Position numbers and translations under genes: made by a program. The notes beneath the pieces are model-generated. The model ran no database searches and was not told the DNA's origin. It was given only the letters and a program-made list of their open reading frames with translations. A stretch of DNA of 64,000 bases from Brevundimonas sp. MF30-B (GTDB lineage: Bacteria; Pseudomonadota; Alphaproteobacteria; Caulobacterales; Caulobacteraceae): assembly GCF_004683885.1 (NCBI RefSeq), contig NZ_CP038440.1, forward strand, positions 282,001 through 346,000. Direction: 5' to 3'. Of the stretch, positions 55,353-64,000 are shown in pieces (the first letter of the stretch is position 1; the number at the start of each line of letters is the position of its first letter).

Positions 55353-56144
55353 TTGGCCCGCAAGGAACTCTCGGCGCTCAACCTGCATGACGACGCGGAA
55401 GCCCCCGCGCCAGCGGCCGTGGCCCGTGAGACGGGCCTGCGGGTCAACCACATCGCCCGCGCGTTCGGGGCCCGCCAAGTCGTCCAGGATGTCTCCCTGA
55501 CCGTCCAGCGCGGGGAGGTCGCGGGCCTGCTTGGCCCCAACGGCGCAGGCAAGACCACCTGCTTCTACATGATCACCGGCCTCATCCCGGTCGATTCCGG
55601 GTCGATCTGGCTGGACGGCGAGGACATCACCGCGCAGCCCATGTATCAGCGCGCCCGCATGGGCCTGGGCTATCTGGCGCAAGAGGCCTCGATCTTCCGC
55701 GGCATGACGGTGGAGCAGAACATCCGCGCCGTGGTCGAACTGCGCGAGCAGGGCGCGGCCATCGGGACGGAGACCAGCCGTCTGCTTGAGGAGCTGCGCA
55801 TCGACCACCTGCGCCACGCGCCGGCCGCCGGTCTGTCGGGCGGAGAGCGCCGCCGCGTGGAGATCGCGAGGGCCCTGGCCGGTCGGCCCAGCTTCATGTT
55901 GCTCGACGAACCGTTCGCCGGCATCGACCCGCTTGCCATCGCCGACATCCGCCAAGTGATCCGCTATCTGTCCGGCGAGGGCATCGGCGTGCTGATCACC
56001 GACCACAATGTGCGCGAGACGCTGGACATCATCGACCGCGCGGCGATCATCTCGGCCGGGTCGGTGCTGTTCGAAGGCACTGCCGAAGAGGTCATCCGCG
56101 ACCCCGAAGTCCGCCGCGTCTATCTGGGCGATCTGTACGCCTGA
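55353..56144 (+). CDS. lptB: LPS export ABC ATPase LptB
   Basis: A 263-residue ABC ATPase powering LPS extraction. Walker A is G-P-N-G-A-G-K-T-T, the signature is L-S-G-G-E-R-R-R, Walker B is F-M-L-L-D-E-P-F-A-G-I-D and the switch histidine is D-H-N-V. It starts with TTG 55353 three bases after lptA. The L-D-E-P-F-A-G-I-D-P form is diagnostic for LptB. Confidence 0.96.
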   Translation: MARKELSALNLHDDAEAPAPAAVARETGLRVNHIARAFGARQVVQDVSLTVQRGEVAGLLGPNGAGKTTCFYMITGLIPVDSGSIWLDGEDITAQPMYQRARMGLGYLAQEASIFRGMTVEQNIRAVVELREQGAAIGTETSRLLEELRIDHLRHAPAAGLSGGERRRVEIARALAGRPSFMLLDEPFAGIDPLAIADIRQVIRYLSGEGIGVLITDHNVRETLDIIDRAAIISAGSVLFEGTAEEVIRDPEVRRVYLGDLYA

Positions 56145-56166
56145 CGCCGAACAAGAAGGGGCGGTC

Positions 56167-57453
56167 GTGAGGGTTCTGGTGGTCGGGGGATACGGCCTGA
56201 TCGGCGCGCAGGTGGTCGCCCGACTGCTGTCGCAGGGTCATCAGGTCGTGGGCGCGGGGCGTGCGGTGTCGTCCGCCCGTCGCCGCCTTCCATCGGCCGT
56301 CTGGATTGACCTAGACATGGGACGCGCCTCGGACGCCGAATGGGCTGAGGCGCTCAGCGGGATCGATGCGGTGGTCAACTGCGCCGGCGCGCTTCAGGAT
56401 GGTCCGACGGATGACTTGCAGGCGGTGCATCAGAGGGGTCTGCAGGCCCTGATCCAAGCCTGCGCGCAGACTGGAATCCGTCGCCTGATCCACATCTCGG
56501 CCTCAACCATCGACGGCCGCACAGACGCCTTCAGCGCCACCAAGCGCGCGGGAGAGGCGGCGGTCAGCACAAGCGCGCTCGACTGGGTGATCCTGCGTCC
56601 CGGTCTGGTGCTGGCCCGAAGCGTCTACGGCGGAAGCGCCCTCTTGCGAGGCTTGGCGGGCTTTCCGTGTTTCATCCCGGTGGTGCACGCCGACGCCCTG
56701 GTGCGGGTCGTGTCGGCCGACGATGTCGCGGATGCCGTCGTGCGCGCCCTTCGGCCCGACGCGCCGGTTCGGGTGGCTGTCGACCTGGTGAGCGCTGAAG
56801 CGACGACCCTTGGCGATCTGCTGAGGAGGCTTCGAGGCTGGCTGGGTCTTGCGCCCGCTCCGATCGTCTCCGTGCCGCCGATCTTCGCCAGGCTCACGGG
56901 CCACGCGGCCGACGCTCTGGCCTGGCTAGGCTGGCGCGGCCCCCTGCGCACGACCGCCTTGTCGCAGTTGGCGGGCGGCGTCGGTGGACGGCCGGAAGAC
57001 GCAGCGCGGCTGGGCCTGACGCTGCGCCCGCTGGCCGCCGTTCTGGAAGCATCGCCGGCTTCGGTTCAGGACCGCTGGCATGCGCGGCTGTACTTCCTGA
57101 AACCCGCTGTTCTGGCCGGGCTGGCGCTGTTCTGGCTAGCATCCGGCGTGGTAGGCGCGCTCAGCTTCGAGGCGGCTGTTTCGGTCCTGACCAACGCCGG
57201 GATGACGACGCCCCCTGCACAGGCCGGCGTTCTGGCGGGCGTCGTGGCGGATGTCGCCCTGGGCCTGATGCTGATGTTCCGGCGGTCCGCGCCCTGGGCG
57301 CTGAAAGGCATGGTGCTGGTGACGGGCGCATATCTTTTGGGCGCGACGGTCTGGGCGCCTGGGCTGTGGGCCGACCCGCTGGGCCCGCCGGTCAAGACCC
57401 TTCCAGCCGCGCTGCTGGCGCTCTGCGCCTTGGCTCTTCTGGAGGAACGATGA
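56167..57453 (+). CDS. SDR-type NAD(P)-binding protein fused to a DoxX-like membrane domain
   Basis: A 428-residue fusion. The N-terminal ~290 residues are an extended SDR (G-G-Y-G-L-I-G-A), and the C-terminal ~130 residues carry about four hydrophobic helices resembling DoxX/DUF4267. It begins with GTG 56167 with an AAGGGG site and overlaps the next gene by ATGA. An oxidoreductase anchored to a membrane redox unit is plausible. Cofactor and substrate are unknown; the active Y-x-x-x-K is not obvious. Confidence 0.72.
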   Translation: MRVLVVGGYGLIGAQVVARLLSQGHQVVGAGRAVSSARRRLPSAVWIDLDMGRASDAEWAEALSGIDAVVNCAGALQDGPTDDLQAVHQRGLQALIQACAQTGIRRLIHISASTIDGRTDAFSATKRAGEAAVSTSALDWVILRPGLVLARSVYGGSALLRGLAGFPCFIPVVHADALVRVVSADDVADAVVRALRPDAPVRVAVDLVSAEATTLGDLLRRLRGWLGLAPAPIVSVPPIFARLTGHAADALAWLGWRGPLRTTALSQLAGGVGGRPEDAARLGLTLRPLAAVLEASPASVQDRWHARLYFLKPAVLAGLALFWLASGVVGALSFEAAVSVLTNAGMTTPPAQAGVLAGVVADVALGLMLMFRRSAPWALKGMVLVTGAYLLGATVWAPGLWADPLGPPVKTLPAALLALCALALLEER

Positions 57454-57920
57454 GCCTGTTCCTGCTGGTGAAACTGGCGCACATCATCGGCGCGACCGTG
57501 CTGTTCGGGACGGGGGCTGGCATCGCCTTCTTCATGCTGATGGCGCATCGGACCGGAAGTCCGCAATTGATCGCGCACACGGCGGGCGTGGTGGTCGTGG
57601 CCGACACCCTTTTCTCAGCGACGGCCGTCGTCCTGCAGCCTCTGACCGGCCTGTGGCTGGCGCAAATGGCTGGCTACGGGCTGCTCGAGCCGTGGATCGT
57701 GGCCAGCCTGGCGCTCTATGTCGTAACGGGCGTCTTTTGGCTGCCGGTGGTGTGGATTCAGCTGCGGCTGCGCGACCTCGCACGCCAGTCGGTTGAGACC
57801 GGCGAAGCCCTGCCTGCGGCCTACCACCGTCTGTGGCGCATCTGGTTCGCCTGCGGTTTCCCCGCTTTTGCCGCGGTGCTTGCGATCCTGTGGCTGATGG
57901 TGGCGCGACCGACGTTCTGA
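57450..57920 (+). CDS. DUF2269 membrane protein
   Basis: A 156-residue membrane protein with four hydrophobic helices. The first opens V-K-L-A-H-I-I-G-A-T-V-L-F-G-T-G-A-G, the DUF2269 hallmark with its conserved histidine. GGAGG precedes ATG 57450. Coupled to the SDR-DoxX fusion, so the two may form one redox module. Confidence 0.8.
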   Translation: MSLFLLVKLAHIIGATVLFGTGAGIAFFMLMAHRTGSPQLIAHTAGVVVVADTLFSATAVVLQPLTGLWLAQMAGYGLLEPWIVASLALYVVTGVFWLPVVWIQLRLRDLARQSVETGEALPAAYHRLWRIWFACGFPAFAAVLAILWLMVARPTF

Positions 57921-57942
57921 CGTTGGGGAGCCGTTAACCCCT

Positions 57943-59508
57943 TTGGCGACACAGTCGCCAAAGCAAGTTCCGGGCCAGTCGCCCGGCGGGGGCGCCACGG
58001 TGATCGGTCAGAGGCTGGAGGTCAGGCAGGGGCAGGGGCTGGTCATCACGCCCCAGTTGCAGCAGGCCATCAAGCTGCTGCAACTGTCGAACCAGGAGCT
58101 GGATGCCTTCGTAGAGGCCGAGCTGGAACGCAATCCCCTGCTGCAGCGCGACGAGACCGACGCCAATGGCGAGACCGAGGCGACGCTCCAGCGTGAAGAC
58201 GCGGCCGATCGCGCCGAAATGAGCTTCGAGGACGGCCGAGCCGGCGACGGCGGCGACGCGGTAGACGCGGGCTCTGACGACATCCACGGCGACGCCGCCC
58301 CGGGCGAGCGCACCTCCGACCGCATGGCCGAAGACAGCCAGCCCGGACTGAACGACTGGTCGCGTGTCGGCTCGGGCGGCGGGTCCTTCGACGGCGAAGG
58401 CGGCGAACTGCCCGACAGCCGCGCCGTGACCCTGTGGGAGCATCTGCAGGCCCAGGCCTCGTCGGCGCGCCTGTCGCCGGCGGACCACGCCATCGCCCTG
58501 GCCCTGATCGACATGACCGACGAGGGCGGTTACCTGCGCGGCGAACTGGCCGAGGTGGCCGACCGGCTGGGCTGCGGCCTGGATCGGGTCGAGGCGGTGC
58601 TGGCCGTCTGTCACGGCTTTGAGCCGACCGGCGTCATGGCGCGATCGGTGCCGGAATGCCTCAAGCTGCAGCTGATCGAGCGCAACCGCTTCGATCCGGC
58701 CATGGGCTGCCTGCTGGACAATCTGGACCTGCTGGCGCGGCGCGACCTGGCGGGCCTGCGCAAGGTCTGCGGCGTGGACGCCGAGGACGTGGCGGAGATG
58801 GTGGCCGAGCTGAAGGCTCTGACGCCGCGACCAGGCGCGGGCTTCGGCGGCGAGCCGGCTCAGACGGTGATCCCCGACGTCCATGTGCGGGCCGACCCGG
58901 CCGGCGGCTGGAAGGTCGAGCTGAACGCCGACACCCTGCCGCGCCTGCTGATCGACAAGCGCTATCACGGCGTGGTGGCGGGCGGTGCGCGCTCGGACAC
59001 CGAAAAGACCTTTGTGGCCGACTGCGCGGCCCAGGCGAACTGGCTGGTCAAGTCGCTGGACCAGCGGGCGCGCACCATCCTGAAAGTGTCGTCCGAGATC
59101 GTGCGCCAGCAGGACGCCTTCCTGGCCTTCGGCGTCGAGTTCCTGCGCCCCCTGACGCTCAAGACCGTGGCCGACGCCATCGAGATGCATGAATCGACGG
59201 TCAGCCGGGTCACGTCCAACAAATATGTCTCCACCCCGCGCGGCGTTTTCGAGCTGAAATTCTTCTTCACGGCGGCGATCCAGTCCGCCGACGGGGGCGC
59301 CGCCCACTCGGCCGAGGCGGTGCGTCACCGCATCAAGGGTCTTATCGACGGCGAAGCGGCGCAGGGCGACGTTCTGTCCGACGACAGGATCGTGGAAATT
59401 CTCAACGAGGCCGGCGTCGACATCGCGCGCCGTACCGTCGCCAAATATCGGGAAGCCTTGCGGATTCCGTCGTCGGTCCAGCGCCGGCGCCTGCTCAAGG
59501 CCGGCTGA
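57943..59508 (+). CDS. rpoN: RNA polymerase sigma-54 factor
   Basis: A 521-residue sigma-54. Region I has the Gln/Leu-rich P-Q-L-Q-Q-A-I-K-L-L-Q-L-S-N-Q-E-L; an acidic region II follows. The core-binding and HTH parts lead to the RpoN box, A-R-R-T-V-A-K-Y-R-E, then L-R-I-P-S-S-V-Q-R-R. The start TTG 57943 has a poor site; a GTG at 58000 is an alternative. In Caulobacterales it controls flagellar and stalk genes. It heads an rpoN-hpf-ptsN set. Confidence 0.95.
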   Translation: MATQSPKQVPGQSPGGGATVIGQRLEVRQGQGLVITPQLQQAIKLLQLSNQELDAFVEAELERNPLLQRDETDANGETEATLQREDAADRAEMSFEDGRAGDGGDAVDAGSDDIHGDAAPGERTSDRMAEDSQPGLNDWSRVGSGGGSFDGEGGELPDSRAVTLWEHLQAQASSARLSPADHAIALALIDMTDEGGYLRGELAEVADRLGCGLDRVEAVLAVCHGFEPTGVMARSVPECLKLQLIERNRFDPAMGCLLDNLDLLARRDLAGLRKVCGVDAEDVAEMVAELKALTPRPGAGFGGEPAQTVIPDVHVRADPAGGWKVELNADTLPRLLIDKRYHGVVAGGARSDTEKTFVADCAAQANWLVKSLDQRARTILKVSSEIVRQQDAFLAFGVEFLRPLTLKTVADAIEMHESTVSRVTSNKYVSTPRGVFELKFFFTAAIQSADGGAAHSAEAVRHRIKGLIDGEAAQGDVLSDDRIVEILNEAGVDIARRTVAKYREALRIPSSVQRRRLLKAG

Positions 59509-59570
59509 AGCCTCACCACAAATCGGTGATCGGCGTTGACACCAAACCGGGGTCGTCGCGTTCTATCGAC

Positions 59571-60227
59571 ATGCAAGTCCAAGTGAGCGGCAAGCAAGTG
59601 GATGTCGGCGAAGCGTTAGGCTCGCGCATCTCCCAGGAACTCGAAGACGGAGTTGGAAAATACTTCGAACGCGGCGGTCAGGACGCCGAGGTCGTGGTGT
59701 CCAAGGACGGGCACGGCTTCAAGGTCGATTGCTGGGTCAGGCTGGCCTCGGGCCAGTCGCTGGTGACCAGCGGTCAGGGCGGGGACGCCCATTCCGCCTT
59801 CACCGATAGTCTCGAAAAACTCGAGAAGCGGGTGCGCCGCTACAAGCGTCGCCTCAAGGATCACCACATCGGTCCCAAGGGCCTGTCGCCCGAGAAGACC
59901 GAGGACGCAGCCCGCGACGTGGCCCGCTCGATCGTGCTGCGGGATCCCGACACAGTCGAAGACGACGCGTTCGGCGAAGCGGGGCGTCCGGACGAGCCCC
60001 CGCCTGTGGGCATGGTCATCGCCGAGACCGAGCACGAGATCCGCACCATCACGGTGGGCAGGGCGGTGCTCGAGTTAGACATGACCGGCTACCCAGTTGT
60101 CTTGTTTCGCAATGCGGCGCACGGCGGCCTGTCGGTCGTTTACCGACGGCCCGACGGCAATGTCGGCTGGATCGACCCCGAAAGGACGCTGAAGGCCAAC
60201 GGCAAGTCGAACGGCTCGACCGGTTAA
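59571..60227 (+). CDS. hpf: Long-form ribosome hibernation promoting factor
   Basis: A 218-residue long HPF. The N-terminal S30AE domain shows M-Q-V-Q-V-S-G-K-Q-V-D-V-G-E-A and R-R-Y-K-R-R-L-K-D-H-H. A charged linker leads to the C-terminal dimerisation domain, Y-P-V-V-L-F-R-N-A-A-H-G-G-L-S-V-V-Y-R-R. The long form makes 100S dimers. Follows rpoN by 62 bases; a hairpin lies before ptsN. Confidence 0.94.
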   Translation: MQVQVSGKQVDVGEALGSRISQELEDGVGKYFERGGQDAEVVVSKDGHGFKVDCWVRLASGQSLVTSGQGGDAHSAFTDSLEKLEKRVRRYKRRLKDHHIGPKGLSPEKTEDAARDVARSIVLRDPDTVEDDAFGEAGRPDEPPPVGMVIAETEHEIRTITVGRAVLELDMTGYPVVLFRNAAHGGLSVVYRRPDGNVGWIDPERTLKANGKSNGSTG

Positions 60228-60236
60228 GCTTTCAAT

Positions 60237-60270
60237 GGGACGGCGCACCGGTTAAACGGCCCGCCGTCCC
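60237..60270 (+). terminator. Hairpin between hpf and ptsN
   Basis: GGGACGGCG pairs with CGCCGTCCC (9 bp, 16-base loop) followed by TTGTG. It could attenuate or end hpf transcription before ptsN, which begins 26 bases on. Confidence 0.5.
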
Positions 60271-60296
60271 TTGTGCGGGGTCAAAGCGGGGTCGTG

Positions 60297-60761
60297 ATGG
60301 ATATCGGTAATCTGCTGGCGGCGGACGGCGTCTTGCTGAGGGGGTCCGCCTCCTCCAAACGTCAGGCTCTGCATCTGGTGGCAGAAGCGGCCAGCCACGC
60401 GCTCGGCATCGATGAGGCCAAGGCTTACGTCGCCTTAGCTGAGCGAGAGAGCTTGGGCTCGACCGGCCTGGGAGCCGGTGTTGCGGTGCCCCACGCCAGG
60501 ATCGAGGGACTGGACCGCGTTTGGGCGGTATTGGTGCGGCTCGAGACGCCGGCGCCCTTTGATGCCTTGGATGACCGGCCCGTCGATCTGCTCATGGGGC
60601 TGTTCGGCCCGCCAGATGCGGGCGCTGAACATCTGCGGGCGCTGGCTGCTGTGTCCCGGGCGCTGCGCGCGCCAGCGTTCCGCGAGCGCCTTCGGCAGGC
60701 GCGGACAGCGGACGCCGTGCGCGCCGTTTTCGTCGAAGAAACGACCCAAACCGCTGCTTGA
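60297..60761 (+). CDS. ptsN: Nitrogen PTS IIA component PtsN
   Basis: A 154-residue IIA-Ntr protein. The phosphorylated histidine is in G-V-A-V-P-H-A-R-I-E. The domain starts I-G-N-L-L-A-A-D-G-V-L-L and closes F-R-E-R-L-R-Q-A. It relays phosphate from NPr to regulate K+ uptake, sigma-54 genes and metabolism. Third gene after rpoN and hpf, a standard arrangement. ATG 60297. Confidence 0.95.
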   Translation: MDIGNLLAADGVLLRGSASSKRQALHLVAEAASHALGIDEAKAYVALAERESLGSTGLGAGVAVPHARIEGLDRVWAVLVRLETPAPFDALDDRPVDLLMGLFGPPDAGAEHLRALAAVSRALRAPAFRERLRQARTADAVRAVFVEETTQTAA

Positions 60762-60765
60762 CGTC

Positions 60766-61026
60766 CTAGTGGACGGAAACGGGCTCTAACTCGTGGGCCA
60801 CGGCGGCGGCGAAGGCGGTGGCGCGGTCTATCATGACCGCCAAACGCTCGCCGTCGGCGCCATGCACGGCGTAAAGCGTCTGATCGGGATCTATCTCCAA
60901 CCCCTGGGCCGTCTCGACCTGGGCGTCGGCGAGTACGTCCGCCGCCTTGATTTCGCGGACATAAACCAGGTCGGGAGCACCCAGACCGGCGAAGTCTTCC
61001 TTAGTCATGATGGTCTCGGGCGTCAT
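60766..61026 (-). CDS. DUF1150 protein paired with Hsp20
   Basis: An 86-residue protein. The DUF1150 pattern is visible in Y-V-R-E-I, L-Y-A-V-H-G-A-D-G-E-R-L-A and R-A-T-A-F-A-A-A. DUF1150 proteins are usually encoded immediately after an Hsp20 gene, as here (55 bases). ATG 61026; the longer frame upstream is not similar. Convergent with ptsN, 4 bases apart. Confidence 0.85.
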   Translation of the reverse strand: MTPETIMTKEDFAGLGAPDLVYVREIKAADVLADAQVETAQGLEIDPDQTLYAVHGADGERLAVMIDRATAFAAAVAHELEPVSVH

Positions 61027-61081
61027 GGTGACCGCCTCCTTCAAAGGTGCAACGCCCGGATCGCCGAGCGGTTCGACCGCC

Positions 61082-61501
61082 TCAGCCGGTCGTGATGGGG
61101 ATGCTCTGGACGGTCGCCTTCTGGTCTGGACGCAGCAGGTCGACGTGCAGCAGGCCGCGCTCCAGGCGCGCACCCTGGACTTCCAGCCCGTCGGCCAGGA
61201 CGAAGCTCCGCACGAAGCCCCGCGCCGCGATGCCGCGATGCAGAAAGGCCTGTTCGCCGCGGCTCTGATCGTCGCGCTTGCCCGCGATCGTCAGCTGACG
61301 CCCTTCGATCGTGATGGCCAACTCATCGGACGTGAAGCCCGCGACCGCCAGGGTGATGCGAACGGCGGCGTCGCCTGTCTGCTCGACATTGTACGGCGGA
61401 TAGCTTTCGGCCGCAGCCTTGGCGGCCCGGTCGATCAGGGCTCGGGTGTGGTCGAACCCCAGCAGGAAGGGGCTGTCGAACAGCACAGTGCGCGTCGTCA
61501 T
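61082..61501 (-). CDS. Hsp20 / small heat shock protein (IbpA-like)
   Basis: A 139-residue alpha-crystallin domain protein: Y-P-P-Y-N-V-E-Q-T in the N-terminal region, then L-A-V-A-G-F-T-S-D-E-L-A-I-T and F-L-H-R-G-I-A-A-R-G-F-V-R-S-F. It binds unfolding proteins. First gene of an hsp20-DUF1150 pair. No clear heat-shock promoter was identified. Confidence 0.92.
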   Translation of the reverse strand: MTTRTVLFDSPFLLGFDHTRALIDRAAKAAAESYPPYNVEQTGDAAVRITLAVAGFTSDELAITIEGRQLTIAGKRDDQSRGEQAFLHRGIAARGFVRSFVLADGLEVQGARLERGLLHVDLLRPDQKATVQSIPITTG

Positions 61502-61633
61502 CTCAGTCGGTCCTCGAAAGCGACCTGACCGTCGGCGTCTCCCGTCATCGGCAAGCCGCCCGGCCGTCCAAGAAGATGGTGGGCTGTCGTGGCGCGATCA
61601 AGACGCGCCGGCGCGACCTGAAGCCGCAAATGG

Positions 61634-61665
61634 AAAACCCCCCGCCGGGTCTCGGCGAGGGGTTT
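61634..61665 (-). terminator. Terminator of tRNA-Ala
   Basis: On the minus strand: AAACCCC-TCGCCG paired with CGGCG-GGGG-TTTT, with T-run. It lies directly after the tRNA CCA. Confidence 0.75.
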
Positions 61666-61666
61666 A

Positions 61667-61742
61667 TGGTGGAGCTAAGCGGAGTCGAACCGCTGACCTC
61701 TTGAATGCCATTCAAGCGCTCTACCAACTGAGCTATAGCCCC
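61667..61742 (-). tRNA. tRNA-Ala (GGC)
   Basis: A 76-base gene including CCA. The acceptor stem GGGGCTA/TAGCTCC, D-arm AGCTCAGTTGGTAGAGC, anticodon arm CTTGA-ATGGCAT-TCAAG with GGC, and T-arm CAGCGGTTCGACTCCGCT all match. Alanine identity follows from the anticodon. Confidence 0.97.
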
Positions 61743-61791
61743 GGACCGTTTCGGCCTGGTCCGCCGGTTCTTCTTTCGAAACGCCCCGGCG

Positions 61792-61832
61792 AGGCGGCGG
61801 AAACTATGTCAGGGCCTGACGGTGATCAAGAC
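61792..61832 (-). promoter_or_regulatory. Possible promoter of tRNA-Ala
   Basis: On the minus strand TTGATC and TAGTTT are 17 bases apart about 50 bases before the tRNA. The -10 is poor, so this is weak. Confidence 0.3.
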
Positions 61833-61899
61833 CCGTCCCGCATTTATTTTCGCCCGGCCAGGACACTGCGAAAACCGGGCGAAAACAGATGGTTGAGCG

Positions 61900-62361
61900 T
61901 TAATCGTCATCCTTGGAAGGCTTGGCGATCTCGTCGTCGAAGGAATCGTCATCCTCGTCTTCGATGAAGGGGACGGAATCGTCGTCATCGTCGTCGCCGA
62001 GGTCGTCGTCGCCGTCCGACGACCCCATGCCGGCGTCGTCATCGGAGGATTCGTCGTCGTCGTCGTCCGGAGTGACGATCGGTTCATGGCCTTCCTGATC
62101 GATCTCGGGGGTCGAGGTTTCCGCTTCCTCGTCCTCGTCGTCGCTCTCGCCCGACTTGTCCTTGACCTGGTCTTCGGCGTCTTCATCGGCGGCATAGCCC
62201 GCCGGGCGTCCGCGACCGATGGTGCGCCGGTTCTTCAGCGCCTCTTCGGGGTCGAACTCGGTGTCGCACTTGGGGCAGTGGGCGGGACGACGGGTCAGGT
62301 CGTAGAACTTAGCCTGGCAGTTCGGGCAGACCTGCTTGGCGCCCAGTTCGGGATTGGCCAC
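61900..62361 (-). CDS. FYDLN-acid family protein (TIGR02300-like)
   Basis: A 153-residue protein. It starts at GTG 62361 ([10 protein letters not shown]). A zinc ribbon C-P-N-C...C-P-K-C surrounds the F-Y-D-L-T motif, and the rest is an extreme Asp/Glu run of about 95 residues. The family (TIGR02300) is alphaproteobacterial, of unknown function; its tail could bind cations or mimic nucleic acid. Divergent from aroA. Confidence 0.88.
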   Translation of the reverse strand: MANPELGAKQVCPNCQAKFYDLTRRPAHCPKCDTEFDPEEALKNRRTIGRGRPAGYAADEDAEDQVKDKSGESDDEDEEAETSTPEIDQEGHEPIVTPDDDDDESSDDDAGMGSSDGDDDLGDDDDDDSVPFIEDEDDDSFDDEIAKPSKDDD

Positions 62362-62492
62362 GGACGATGCTCTCGAAAAGGGGTGATTTCGGGCGGCTCC
62401 CTTGCCACCCCCAAGGGCCGCTGTCAAAAGCTCTCTCTTCTCTACCCCATTTGGGCGCCGCCCGGCGCGCGATCCGCAAACGAGACCGCCGG

Positions 62493-63809
62493 GTGACGAC
62501 CCCCTCCATCCTGACCTCCAGACCGTCCAATCCACTCCGGGGACACGTGCGCGCGCCGGGCGACAAGTCGATGTCGCACCGGGCGCTGATCCTGGGGGCG
62601 TTGGCGACCGGCACGACGCGGATCGAGGGGCTTCTGGAGGGCGAGGACATCCTGGCCACCGCCCGCGCCGTCCAGGCTTTCGGCGCCAAGGTCGAGCGCA
62701 CCGGCGAGGGCGCCTGGCGTGTCGAGGGCCAGGGTGAGTTCCGCACGCCGGCCGATGTCATCGACTGCGGCAACGCCGGAACGGGGGTTCGTTTGCTGAT
62801 GGGCGCCGCAGCCGGCCAGCCGGTCGAGGCGACCTTCGACGGCGACGCCTCGCTGCGCAAAAGGCCGATGAAGCGTGTGACCGACCCCCTGACCGCCATG
62901 GGCGCCCGCTTCGCCTGGCAGGGCGCCGAGGACCGGTTGCCCGCGACGCTCAAGGGCGGCGGGCTGAGCGCCATTCATCACGTCCAGACCGTGGCCTCGG
63001 CCCAGATCAAGTCGGCGATCCTGCTGGCCGCCCTGACGGCCGAGGGCGAAACCTGCGTCGTCGAGCCGGAGAAGAGCCGCGACCACACCGAGCGGATGCT
63101 GCGCGCCTTCGGCGTGGAGGTTTCCGTGGTCGCCGAGGGCCAGGGCTGGCGAATCCGGCTCAAGGGCGGCCAGACGCTGAAGGCGGCGGTCGTGGCCGTG
63201 CCGGGCGACCCGTCGTCGGCGGCCTTTCCGCTGGCGGCCGGCCTTATCGTGCCGGGATCCGAGGTGACGGTCGAGGGCGTCATGCTGAACGCCCTGCGTA
63301 CGGGCCTTTTCGACACCTGGATCGAAATGGGAGCGGACCTGACCATCGCCAATCGCCGCCAGAGCGGCGGCGAGGACATTGGCGACGTCACCGCCCGCCA
63401 CTCGCGCCTGAGGGGCGTGGTCGTGCCTGAAACGCGCGCCGCCTCCATGATCGACGAGTATCCGATCCTGGCGGCCACCGCCGCCTTCGCGGAAGGACAG
63501 ACCATCATGCGCGGCGTGGGCGAGATGCGGGTCAAGGAAAGCGATCGCATCCGTCTGATGGTCGACGGCCTGCGCGCCTGCGGCGTCACTGTCGAAGAAG
63601 AGGCGGAAGGGTTCATCGTCATGGGCGGCGCAGTCCGCGGCGGCGCGATCGTCGCCACCGCCCACGACCACCGCATCGCCATGAGCCACCTGATCCTGGG
63701 CCTGGCGGCTGAACAGCCCGTGTCGGTGCTGGACCCTAAGATGATCGCCACCAGTTTCCCCGACTTCGTCGAACTGATGCAGGGTCTGGGCGCCGAGGTG
63801 GGCCCATGA
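62493..63809 (+). CDS. aroA: 3-phosphoshikimate 1-carboxyvinyltransferase (EPSP synthase)
   Basis: A 438-residue shikimate-pathway enzyme. The start is GTG 62493 ([10 protein letters not shown]). Signatures: [18 protein letters not shown] and R-V-K-E-S-D-R-I. The N-A-G-T-G-V region is the class that is often glyphosate sensitive or tolerant depending on neighbours; a judgement would need alignment. The stop overlaps the cmk ATG. Confidence 0.95.
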   Translation: MTTPSILTSRPSNPLRGHVRAPGDKSMSHRALILGALATGTTRIEGLLEGEDILATARAVQAFGAKVERTGEGAWRVEGQGEFRTPADVIDCGNAGTGVRLLMGAAAGQPVEATFDGDASLRKRPMKRVTDPLTAMGARFAWQGAEDRLPATLKGGGLSAIHHVQTVASAQIKSAILLAALTAEGETCVVEPEKSRDHTERMLRAFGVEVSVVAEGQGWRIRLKGGQTLKAAVVAVPGDPSSAAFPLAAGLIVPGSEVTVEGVMLNALRTGLFDTWIEMGADLTIANRRQSGGEDIGDVTARHSRLRGVVVPETRAASMIDEYPILAATAAFAEGQTIMRGVGEMRVKESDRIRLMVDGLRACGVTVEEEAEGFIVMGGAVRGGAIVATAHDHRIAMSHLILGLAAEQPVSVLDPKMIATSFPDFVELMQGLGAEVGP

Positions 63810-64000
63810 GCGGCCTCATCATCGCCGTCGACGGCCCGGCCGCTTCGGGCAAGGGCACCATCGCCTCGCGGCTGGCGGCGCATTACGGCCTGCCGCATCT
63901 GGATACGGGCCTGCTCTATCGGGCGGTGGGCCTTAGCCTGCTGGACCAGGGCGTGTCACTGGACGACGCGCAGGCCGCCGAGGCGGCGGCGCGGGCGCTG
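63806..64000 (+). CDS. cmk: Cytidylate kinase (partial, cut by the window end)
   Basis: The first 65 residues are seen: [18 protein letters not shown] with the P-loop and the [10 protein letters not shown] of CMP kinase. It overlaps the aroA stop by ATGA. rpsA usually follows cmk, but that lies beyond the window. Confidence 0.93.
   Translation, partial: MSGLIIAVDGPAASGKGTIASRLAAHYGLPHLDTGLLYRAVGLSLLDQGVSLDDAQAAEAAARAL

Noticed and set aside
61502..61580. Heat-shock (sigma-32) promoter before hsp20
   Set aside because: A CTTGG-type -35 is present but no convincing -10 at the right distance.
62086..62496. A plus-strand frame opposite the FYDLN-acid gene
   Set aside because: It is antisense to the acidic repeat, which gives spurious hydrophobic or serine-rich frames.

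Overview
The window is high-GC bacterial chromosome with tightly packed genes and many ATGA or GTGA start/stop overlaps. The gene content (lptC-lptA-lptB, rpoN, hpf, ptsN; Hsp20 with a DUF1150 protein; a FYDLN-acid protein, aroA, cmk; ftsY-yciB; phaR) and several GANTC sites point to an alphaproteobacterium of the Caulobacterales. Brevundimonas is my best guess. That assignment is inference from protein flavour and gene order, not from a search.

Layout. 1-5.9 kb: ahpD, an Smr protein, a YozG-like regulator with its DUF2975 membrane protein, rdgB-hemW, and yciB-ftsY. 5.9-7.97 kb: a visibly lower-GC insert between ftsY and nadE, holding a ribbon-helix-helix protein translationally coupled to a DUF4062 protein. 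8-16 kb: nadE, a duplicated DUF4168 secreted protein, an acetyl-CoA acetyltransferase, a hemolysin-III-like membrane protein, phaR and a TPP enzyme. 16-24.7 kb: truA, an orphan 79-aa protein, fmt, an S8 protease lipoprotein, grpE-hrcA coupled to an AAC(6')-like acetyltransferase, rph, and a DUF6152 plus membrane protein pair. 24.7-31 kb: alanine dehydrogenase with a divergent Lrp regulator, a flavoprotein, phosphomannomutase, gpmA and a RibD-like deaminase. 31-37 kb: prfA, a response regulator, a TauE/SafE exporter, a GST, small proteins and a SleB-type wall hydrolase. 37-42 kb: the de novo NAD cluster nadA, M50 protease, nadB, nadC. 42-53 kb: an amino-acid dehydrogenase, a hydrolase/UDG/DUF3253 operon, ispG, motA, an acyl-CoA synthetase and a His-rich TonB receptor. 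53.4-64 kb: tRNA-Leu, RNase D, the LPS-transport/sigma-54/PTS block, Hsp20, tRNA-Ala, aroA and the start of cmk.

Most of the window is core metabolism and envelope biogenesis. NAD synthesis is unusually well represented: aspartate to quinolinate to nicotinate mononucleotide (nadB, nadA, nadC) and the final amidation (nadE). Three short stretches look acquired because they are clearly less GC-rich than their surroundings: 5.9-7.9 kb, 16.76-17.0 kb and 30.87-31.37 kb.

The best candidate for something undescribed is the RHH-DUF4062 module at 6.3-7.6 kb, a plausible but unproven defence-type cassette. Next are the His-rich TonB receptor with a possible Zur operator, the DUF6152/membrane protein pair with an apparent CTG start, a long inverted REP-like element at 15.9 kb, and the hrcA-grpE operon fused to an acetyltransferase gene without a CIRCE element.
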